A stretch of DNA of 64,000 nucleotides, taken from positions 1 to 64,000 of the forward strand of contig CALZIO010000008.1 in NCBI GenBank assembly GCA_945787785.1. The letters are read 5' to 3'. Source of the stretch: an uncultured Chromatiaceae bacterium (GTDB lineage Bacteria; Pseudomonadota; Gammaproteobacteria; Tenderiales; Tenderiaceae). Below, piece after piece: positions 20,506 to 28,633 of the stretch. The notes beneath the pieces are model-generated. The model saw only the letters and a program-made list of their open reading frames with translations. It was not told where the DNA came from and searched no databases. Both the position numbers and the translations under genes were made by a program. The stretch's first letter is position 1. Every line of letters starts with the position of its first letter.

Positions 20506-21861
20506 ATGGATGGATTTATTTATCAGAGTTCCGGTGTAGGCCGGGCCAGTCAGTGGCGGAGTTTCTTTAATCAGTTTGTGGTAATAAGCTTCGCCATACT
20601 TACAACTGCCATCATCTTTCTACTGATACTGGAGCTCGCTTTCTGGATAAAGGAGCTGGTCTTTCCAGCGATGGAGCTTGTGATTCCGCGCTGGATTGCC
20701 AACACATTTTTTGCCTATCTCAGTTTTTATCTGATCGGAATTATTTTTCCCTTTATGCTGTTTCTCGGTTGGCGTCAGCTTAAATACCCAAATCAGATCG
20801 GCGATGATAAAACGACCCCGTTTGTGACCCTTGTGATTCCTGCGTATAACGAGCAGAACACGATGGCGAAAAGCCTTAAAAGCGCTCTTGAGCAAGATTA
20901 CCCTAACTACGAAATTATCGTGGTTGATGATGGGTCGTTGGATTTCACTCCATACACCGTCGACAATGATTCCATCCGCTTTATTCGTTTGCGCCGCAAC
21001 CGCGGTAAAGCTGCTGCCTTGAACGCCGGCATTGATCAGGCCAAAGGCGACATCATCATGTTTTCTGATTCGGACTCCCGCCTCGACAAGTCAGCGCTGC
21101 GTTATATGGTCGAGCACTTCAACGATCCGGCGGTTGGGGCGGTGGCCGGCAAGGTTTGTGTGACCAATAGTAACCTCATGCTGGAATGCTGGCAAAACCT
21201 GGAATATCTGCAGGCTCAGACCATCATGAAACTGGCCCAAATTGGTAGTGGCGGCTCTGTAACTGTGTGTCCGGGGCCGGTATGTGCCGTGCGGCGAACA
21301 GTGCTGATCGAAATGGGGGGCTATAAAGACAGAACACTGGTTGAAGACTTTGACGCCACGCTGGAAATCATCGGCCGGGGTTACCGAGCTGCTTACGAAC
21401 CACGCGCAATTGCCTGGACAAACGTACCGCGCCGTTGGCGGGTATTGGGTTCGCAGCGCACCCGCTGGTATCGTGGCAATCTGCAAGTGTTATCGCAATA
21501 CCGGGATATTTTTCTGCGCCGCAGTGCTGGCAGCATTGGCTTGTTTTGGATGCCATACTCGTTGTTGTCAGGCTTTGCTGCAGTGTTGCTCGAAATTGCC
21601 ATGCTCGGTAGTTTTCCGTTATTACTCTATTTCTCCGGCGCGGCACTGAAACTGCTCGCCCTTGGCTTAATCATTCTGGTGCTGATTGAGCTCCTGGTTT
21701 CGATTCAATACCTGATCGCACTGGCACTTGAGAATGCCTTGAAGCCAAAGTTGATTTTCGCTGCGCTGACTGTAAAACCCTACAATCTTTTTCTAGCCTG
21801 GATTCGCCTGGTTGCCATGTACCGCGAGGCCAAAAGGCAGGAGGCCACATGGGCAGGATAA
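20506..21861 (+). CDS. Membrane processive glycosyltransferase family 2 (PgaC/IcaA-like)
   Basis: N-terminal TMs, VVDDGSLDF, DSDSRLD, VEDFDATLEI, QRTRWYRGNL (QxxRW), C-terminal TMs. Confidence 0.85.
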   Translation: MDGFIYQSSGVGRASQWRSFFNQFVVISFAILTTAIIFLLILELAFWIKELVFPAMELVIPRWIANTFFAYLSFYLIGIIFPFMLFLGWRQLKYPNQIGDDKTTPFVTLVIPAYNEQNTMAKSLKSALEQDYPNYEIIVVDDGSLDFTPYTVDNDSIRFIRLRRNRGKAAALNAGIDQAKGDIIMFSDSDSRLDKSALRYMVEHFNDPAVGAVAGKVCVTNSNLMLECWQNLEYLQAQTIMKLAQIGSGGSVTVCPGPVCAVRRTVLIEMGGYKDRTLVEDFDATLEIIGRGYRAAYEPRAIAWTNVPRRWRVLGSQRTRWYRGNLQVLSQYRDIFLRRSAGSIGLFWMPYSLLSGFAAVLLEIAMLGSFPLLLYFSGAALKLLALGLIILVLIELLVSIQYLIALALENALKPKLIFAALTVKPYNLFLAWIRLVAMYREAKRQEATWAG

Positions 21862-24431
21862 TGAACCTTATGAACAAATTATTTCGCTGCGGATATGCAG
21901 CTATGTTGCTGCTGCCGTTTTTGTTGTTCGCTTCAGTAGGGCACTCGTTCGCAGCATCGGTGCCGGTATTGCTAACCTTTGATACACAGGAACAAGCAGA
22001 TGCCATTGCAATCAACGCGCTTGATCTAACTCAACCGGCAACATTTTTTATGTCGGGGCAATTTGTCGAAGAGCATGGCAAACTGGTTCAACAGCTCGCG
22101 CAAAATCATACCATAGGTGCGAATGCCTACAGCTACATCAACCTGGCGGAGTTGTCGCAACCTGAATTGCGCAAAGAGCTGCTTGCCAGCAAGGTTTTGC
22201 TGCAAGATGCAATTGGTCAGCCCCCTGTTTGGTTCAGAGCGCCTATGCTTTCCTATAATCCGCAGGTGATGGACGCCCTGGAGGAACTTGGGTTTCGCTA
22301 CGATAGTTCAGACTCTGAGCGTTGGGCCAAGCCGAAACAATTACTGGAGCTGCCCATTTCAATAAGTGCAGACGGTTCTAGCCAATTGGTATCGGACTAT
22401 GAGGTGTTTGAACAGCTTAATATGAGTGACGTCGATGCGCTGGCGTGGTTTAAAGCGCGATATCAAGAGCGAACTGCAACAGGACGGCCGTTGGTAATGA
22501 TGTTGCATCCGCGCATCATTGTTGAGCATAAGGCCATACTTGATGAATTTATTGATTACGTTATCCAGCAAAATGGCATGTTCATGTCTGCTGACGGTTG
22601 GCTGGAAAAATCACAATCAATCAAACCCAGGCAACTAGGTGTCTGGCTCAATCTCGCTCTTGAACAGCCGGAGCCTGACATCATGCTCGCGGATTTGCGT
22701 GAAAAAGGCATCACCGAAGTTTATCTCATGGCCCGTGATCCGGAGGGCAACGATTATTTCGTTAAACAGGATGACAAACTAGGCGGGCAACATGATCTCT
22801 TTGGAAAGTATGCTCAATTATTGCGAGAAGCTGGCATAAGGGTGCATGCATGGCTGCCAGTGTTTAGAAACTCGGTGCTGGCTCAATTGCATCCGGAATG
22901 GGCCATGGTTGGCGATAATGGTGCGGTATCGTTGGATTGGCTTTCACCATCAAATCCTGAGGTAAAAGATTCGATCACAAAAACTGTAAAGCAACTTGTC
23001 AGCAACTATGAGCTTGATGGTATTCACCTGGACTATGTCCGATACCCTGGTTTGTCACATGACTATTCGCCGACTGCATTACAAACGTTTGCCACGGCCA
23101 GGGCGCTGAATAGCGTCACACCTGCTCAGCTTTTGTCTGAAAATTACACCGCCTGGACAGACTGGCGCGCAGAGCAGATTAGTCAATTCGTGCATGATAT
23201 AAAAACGGCACTGGACAGTCATGCCGGTATTGAGCTGTCGGCTGCCTTGATTGCCGACGCGGGTGTCACACATCAGTCGCGTGAAAAATTTGGCCAGGAG
23301 TACAGCCAGTTGGCTGAGAATCTCGATGTCGTAATGCCTATGGCGTATTTCAAAACTGAGCGTAGGCCGGTCGAATGGATTCGTCAGGTAACGATGGCAG
23401 CACGTTATCGTGTCGGCGATAAACAAGTGTTTACCGGGTTGGCGAGTTATCAAGAACCTGGCAAGTGGACCCTGTCACCTAAACAATTTGAAAAGTCCAT
23501 AGCACAGGCGCAGCCTGGCTCTGATGGCTTGGTGTTTTATCCTTATTTGTATCTATTTAGTCGGGGTAAAGATGAGGGGTATAACCTGGCTCAAGGTAGC
23601 GCAGCATTATTAGATGGCATATTGCCAAGTACAGAAGTTTCTTTAAGTACTGATGATGTCGATCGTACAAGCGTTACCTTTGATGCGGAAACCACCTCAA
23701 CAACATCAAATCTGAATTATGCCTGGCTTACGGCGGCCATTACCTTTGTTGCAGTGACGTTACTATTCATTATGCTCAGGCGCTGGCAGGCGCGACCAGT
23801 TCAGGGTACTCAACCATCTGCGCCTAAACGTGATCAGGCAGGGCGGCGCAGCAGCGACTATCTGCTTAACTGGCGCCAGCTATCTGCAGAGACAGAGCAG
23901 GATCTCATTAGTCACGACACTTTCATGAAGGTGTCGGCCTTGTTGCGCACAACCGGTGCAGCGAAAGTTGCATCATTTCGTCGTGCAAGAGTGCTAGATA
24001 TTGTTAGCCAACGACCAAAAACATTAAATGAAATTGTGGCTGAAGCAGGCGTCCACGCACATGATGCCCGGACCTTACGTTATGTAGAAGAATCCAATTT
24101 GCTGAATTATGTTGCACTCAATGGCAATACGGTCAGCATCACTGAAAAAGGCCAGCAATATTTAATGCGCTGGAGTAATTCAGGTTATAGCAAAGACTGC
24201 CTTTCGTTCCTGGAGGCGCGATTAAAAGAAAGCCTGATGCTCGACTGTCCATATTGTGGCGCACATACTCTCGGGCATTGGTTTTGGGAAAACTTTCAAT
24301 GCATTGGTTGTCATCGACATCTTGATGTCAGTGAGTCATCAGCAATACATCGCAAAGCAGAGGTGGAGTCAGCATCGATTCATTCACTATTTCATGAAGG
24401 GGACGATGATGACAGGGCGATCTCTCAATAA
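21849..24431 (+). CDS. PgaB-like protein: degenerate NodB domain, GHL10-type hydrolase domain, TM helix, C-terminal winged-helix and zinc ribbon
   Basis: LTFDTQ and NHTIGANAYSYINL (degenerate NodB); ELDGIHLDYVRYPGLSHDY (GHL10-type); TM NYAWLTAAITFVAVTLLFIMLRRWQ; CPYC-x14-CIGC zinc ribbon. Alternative start 21861 overlaps the GT2 stop. Confidence 0.8.
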   Translation: MGRIMNLMNKLFRCGYAAMLLLPFLLFASVGHSFAASVPVLLTFDTQEQADAIAINALDLTQPATFFMSGQFVEEHGKLVQQLAQNHTIGANAYSYINLAELSQPELRKELLASKVLLQDAIGQPPVWFRAPMLSYNPQVMDALEELGFRYDSSDSERWAKPKQLLELPISISADGSSQLVSDYEVFEQLNMSDVDALAWFKARYQERTATGRPLVMMLHPRIIVEHKAILDEFIDYVIQQNGMFMSADGWLEKSQSIKPRQLGVWLNLALEQPEPDIMLADLREKGITEVYLMARDPEGNDYFVKQDDKLGGQHDLFGKYAQLLREAGIRVHAWLPVFRNSVLAQLHPEWAMVGDNGAVSLDWLSPSNPEVKDSITKTVKQLVSNYELDGIHLDYVRYPGLSHDYSPTALQTFATARALNSVTPAQLLSENYTAWTDWRAEQISQFVHDIKTALDSHAGIELSAALIADAGVTHQSREKFGQEYSQLAENLDVVMPMAYFKTERRPVEWIRQVTMAARYRVGDKQVFTGLASYQEPGKWTLSPKQFEKSIAQAQPGSDGLVFYPYLYLFSRGKDEGYNLAQGSAALLDGILPSTEVSLSTDDVDRTSVTFDAETTSTTSNLNYAWLTAAITFVAVTLLFIMLRRWQARPVQGTQPSAPKRDQAGRRSSDYLLNWRQLSAETEQDLISHDTFMKVSALLRTTGAAKVASFRRARVLDIVSQRPKTLNEIVAEAGVHAHDARTLRYVEESNLLNYVALNGNTVSITEKGQQYLMRWSNSGYSKDCLSFLEARLKESLMLDCPYCGAHTLGHWFWENFQCIGCHRHLDVSESSAIHRKAEVESASIHSLFHEGDDDDRAISQ

Positions 24432-24484
24432 TCTTAATATTCAATAATTAATAAGGCGCCTGTTTGTAGTGCCGGTTGGCTGTA

Positions 24485-26032
24485 ATGATTAAGAAGATTA
24501 TTAATTCACAATCTGGGCAGGCGCTCAGCACTCTATTAATCTTGATCTGCTTAATTTTGACTTCGAATGCCGCGCGTGGCACCGAAGCTGTGTCAGTAAA
24601 TGAAGAACAGATCAATCAGGCTGCTGAGTATTGCGCAGAGAAGAAGTACAATCGTGGATCACGTCTATATCGCGAGATTCTTGAGCAATACGAGTCCCAA
24701 TTATCTGTGGGTCGTTATCTCGAAATTATTCAGTCGTTGGTTGATTGTAATGATGTCAATAATGCAATCGATTTTCTGGAAGCGTATACCAGCGCTAATC
24801 CAAAATATACTGGTGCCAAGCTGTTGTTGGCGAGGCAGCTTGCCTGGAATGGTCGCCTGTTACAGGCAGATGAAGTTGCTGACCAAATTCTGGCTATTGA
24901 CCCGTCGCATCGACAAGCACGACTAATAAAAGCAGATGCCGCCAGCTGGAGAGGAGATTTCTATACTGCGTTGCCAATATACGAACAGTTGCTTGCCGAG
25001 GAGGAAAATTTCGATGCGCGATTGGGTTATACCTATGCTTTGTTGGCTACAGGTAGTTACGAGAAAGCCAAGTTTAGTAGCTGGTGGTTATATGCAGCCG
25101 AGGCTTCAGATCGCCATACAATCATTGAAGTGAATCAGGCCTTACTTGATCAGGCAAGGCAAAATGTTTCGTGGAAAACTGAGTATCTGAATGACAAAAC
25201 CGAGAGCAAACGGCTTGATCATATATTATCGTTTAATTTACCGTTCGAGCGCGCAAATATGACGCTCAGCCTACGTCAACAAAAGGCGGAGGATCCCTGG
25301 ACAGCAACCCCTCAGGAGTTGAAAGGTCTGATGTTGGCTGGGCTCTGGCGCATGAATAACGCCGTGAGGTTTCTTAGCGAAGTGGCTTGGGTGAAGGTGG
25401 GCACTGATCAACAACAAGAAAACGACGAATTGAATCTACTGCTGGCGGCCACGCTGCAGATGCGACGCTGGTTTTGGCAGTTAGAACTGAGCCGTGAATT
25501 GTATGATGATTCTGCCTCAATTTTAGCCAATCATATTATCCGTCGCGATATTTATAGCTTTGCACAATATAAAGTTAATGACTGGATACGTCTTGATGGC
25601 GAACTGCGTGGCACTGATTACTCTGATGATAATGAGTCATACGAGTTAGTACTAAGGGCACGCTATGCATTGAAGTTGATATCACCACGAATCGAGCTTG
25701 GTTATAAGTATTTTCAGCAGGGCTTTCAGCGCCAAAGTGGTGGTGGCTATTTTGCGCCGGATCAGACCGATTCAAACCAGATAACCCTGGGTTTTTCTAA
25801 TTACTCCAAAAAGTTCCAAGGTTCAGGCGAGGTTTTTTACGGTCGCCAAACCACCTCGATTGCGTCGCTTGACCAAGCTGAGAATATTGCCGGTTTAACG
25901 CTCGATCTCAGTTACTACTTGATGAATAGTCTCAGGGTTAATGCCTCAGTGGAAGGTGGTCACTTCGCTCTGGGTAAGGAGAATGGCTATTACTACTATC
26001 TTGCCAGCCTTGGACTGTCAGTATTTTTCTGA
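24485..26032 (+). CDS. TPR plus C-terminal outer-membrane beta-barrel protein (YaiO/PgaA-like)
   Basis: Signal peptide; TPR-like repeats (LLARQLAWNGRLLQADEVADQILAIDPSHRQARLIKADAASWRGDF); C-terminal barrel strands ending in GLSVFF. Confidence 0.7.
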   Translation: MIKKIINSQSGQALSTLLILICLILTSNAARGTEAVSVNEEQINQAAEYCAEKKYNRGSRLYREILEQYESQLSVGRYLEIIQSLVDCNDVNNAIDFLEAYTSANPKYTGAKLLLARQLAWNGRLLQADEVADQILAIDPSHRQARLIKADAASWRGDFYTALPIYEQLLAEEENFDARLGYTYALLATGSYEKAKFSSWWLYAAEASDRHTIIEVNQALLDQARQNVSWKTEYLNDKTESKRLDHILSFNLPFERANMTLSLRQQKAEDPWTATPQELKGLMLAGLWRMNNAVRFLSEVAWVKVGTDQQQENDELNLLLAATLQMRRWFWQLELSRELYDDSASILANHIIRRDIYSFAQYKVNDWIRLDGELRGTDYSDDNESYELVLRARYALKLISPRIELGYKYFQQGFQRQSGGGYFAPDQTDSNQITLGFSNYSKKFQGSGEVFYGRQTTSIASLDQAENIAGLTLDLSYYLMNSLRVNASVEGGHFALGKENGYYYYLASLGLSVFF

Positions 26033-26071
26033 GTGAGCCTGCTCAATCAAACTTTGTTTCAGGTGAAGCAC

Positions 26072-27037
26072 TTAGTTGAGATAATTGTCCAGAGTGTCAA
26101 GCATGTAACCCTTTTCCCGGAGACGCTCAATCAGTAGGGATAGTTTTGGCAAATTTACATCTTTACCGTTTCCCCGGTAACTGTTTTCGAACAGGAAATC
26201 ATGAGTCAGAACGATTACCTTTCCGTTACGCGGGGGTGCCTGACAATTGATAATAGGAATAAATTTTTCAGTTGCACATGACTTGTCTGCAAATGCAGCG
26301 TCGATATCTTCGATTAACTCTTCAACGTCCTGGAGAGTTTCACTCACATTTTTCACAGCCCAGTTTGTCGGTCCCCAGTGTATATCCCAACCGAAGACAC
26401 GCACATCGTTATCCGCAAAGTGATCAGACAGCTTTATTGCATTGGTGCTCGATTTCGTTTTGACTGGGCAGGCGCCAGTAGGACTCACCACTTTTACGAT
26501 ATCTATCTTGTCCAGAGTGCAGCAGGGGCAATCTATTGTCAGCCCGGGCAGGCGCCAGTTATTGGTATAAGGGAGTCTGGCCATTTGGTTAATTTGATTA
26601 TTTGACCGGTTATAGCCTTCACCCAACACTTCCTTAATTGGCCCCTTATTCTTCGCTTCAAAGTAGGAAAGCTCTTCATCGACCTGTTTGTATGAACCGA
26701 CAATGATTCGTTCAGGATCAAATGGTCTGTTGTTATGTGCCATATGATCATAGCTATGATTGCCAATGATATGACCATCTGCGATCAAGCGCTGCAGTGC
26801 CTCAGTGGCATGGGAGGCGGCTTCTCCGCCTGTTCCATGAAGGTGATGGGCATTGATAAAGAAAGTAGCCTTAACATTTTCACTTTTCAGCTGATCGAGT
26901 ACGCCAAGGGTGGCATTGATCGGGCCATCATCAAAAGTCAGAAACACACGCCCCTTTGTTGAAGCCTCAGTCGCTACACTGGTGGCACTCCATAGGATGG
27001 TGGTCGCAATAAACATCTTCGTTAACAAACTTTTCAT
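26072..27037 (-). CDS. Secreted polysaccharide deacetylase (NodB domain, apparently intact)
   Basis: FLTFDDGPINATLGVLD and DGHIIGNHSYDHMAHN motifs; signal peptide MKSLLTKMFIATTILWSATSVATEA. Confidence 0.85.
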   Translation of the reverse strand: MKSLLTKMFIATTILWSATSVATEASTKGRVFLTFDDGPINATLGVLDQLKSENVKATFFINAHHLHGTGGEAASHATEALQRLIADGHIIGNHSYDHMAHNNRPFDPERIIVGSYKQVDEELSYFEAKNKGPIKEVLGEGYNRSNNQINQMARLPYTNNWRLPGLTIDCPCCTLDKIDIVKVVSPTGACPVKTKSSTNAIKLSDHFADNDVRVFGWDIHWGPTNWAVKNVSETLQDVEELIEDIDAAFADKSCATEKFIPIINCQAPPRNGKVIVLTHDFLFENSYRGNGKDVNLPKLSLLIERLREKGYMLDTLDNYLN

Positions 27038-27548
27038 AATGTCATGCTTCCTACTTCTAATACTCAATAGATATTCAACAGAGATTATTTGTTTCAGTCG
27101 TATTGCCCGCACTTGCGGTTGTGCCAGGGAGGTAATGCAGGTAAAAAAGAATATATATTATAAGGTAATTATCCTCTGCTCTCAATCTTGAGTATCGACA
27201 GCTCCCCCGCAATCAATAGCTTCAACTCCGCATTCGGGTTTATACCGTTTATTAGGCAAATTTAGAGGTAGCAAGTAGCCTTGATGTCCAACTGGTATAG
27301 ATAAATCTTCAATTTTCATGCTTCTACATATGACTCAGGCAGCTGATATTTAATTTGGTGTTTTTCTGGTGATGAAATCTACAACCAATTGTTAAATATA
27401 GAATTCGTTAGTGCGTTCAGCAATAGTTCTGAGTTAAATGCAGAGGCATGTATATTATTGTTTTAGCTGAGAATCCCTTACTTAATTTATGCGTCAGAGA
27501 TTTTGTCTAAACAAAAGTAACAATGCTTGAAAAAAGGATTTATTTCAC

Positions 27549-28315
27549 ATGGATAAAAAGATGCCAGCCCTGTTCATTAGTCATGGTAGTCCCATGCTGG
27601 CAGCCGATACGGTAACGGGAGCCGAATACCGTGCCTGGGGCGACGCATTGCCGCGGCCAAAAGCGCTGTTGATCTTCTCGGCCCATTGGGAGGGAGCGCA
27701 AATTTATTTTGGTGAAACAAGTAATCATAATGAGCTGGTGTATGATTTCTCCGGTTTTCCTGAAGTACTTTATCGTTTGCAATACCCGGCACCGGGTGCA
27801 GCCTGGCTCATTACTGCAGTTAGTGAATTGTTGAATGAAACGATTACTGCAACTGACAGGGGCTTGGATCATGGTGTCTGGGTACCACTGATTCATTGTG
27901 GCCGGATGCGGATATCCCCATCTTACAGATGAGCATGCCGCACACACTCAGTAATCAGGCCTTGTTTGAACTCGGTCAGACGCTTGCACCGCTGCGCGAG
28001 CAAGGTGTAATGATCGCGGGTAGTGGCACGCTCACCCATAATTTAAGCGAGGGTTTCAGGGGCGTATATTCTGAGCCACCCGGCTGGGTCACTGAGTTTG
28101 ATGCCTGGCTAGAGCGGAGTTTGCTTCAAAACAGACAGGCCTTATTGCAGTGGCAAACCGACGCACCGCATGCGCAACGCAATCATCCGACGCCCGAACA
28201 TTTTCGGCCTTTGTTGATTGCTGCCGGTGCGGCAACTGAGCATGATGCAGTTACTTTTCCTGTGACAGGTTTTGAGATGATGGTGTTCAGCAAGCGCGCA
28301 GCACAATTCGGTTAG
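27549..28315 (+). pseudogene. DODA-type extradiol aromatic ring-opening dioxygenase, split by a -1 frameshift
   Basis: 27549-27932 encodes MPALFISHGSPMLAA...RGLDHGVWVPLIH; 27896-28315 continues WPDADIPILQMSMPHTLSNQ...; one base missing near 27895-27898. Confidence 0.8.
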
Positions 28316-28633
28316 GCGCTGTTGATTAGGCCACTAAAGCGACGTCTGCGGCGTTACAGTCGAACTCATAATGCTCATGCTCTATGTGCCCAGCAACTGC
28401 CCCTGCATTACCCTACCTCGCGCCTCCCTGCGCTTGTCCGATTGCGCCTTGCGGCCATTCGCTTGATCGATTTAATCAAAGACACCTAAGCTTCGCACAA
28501 AAGCATAAGTTGGCCGCGTAGAATTCAGATAACGCTATTTAAGCCTGTCATTTGGGGCTATATCGTGCTAGATTTTATCTAGAATTAAGCAAGCGCTACA
28601 CCCATACTAAGAATTAAACAAGAGGGTAAAGCC

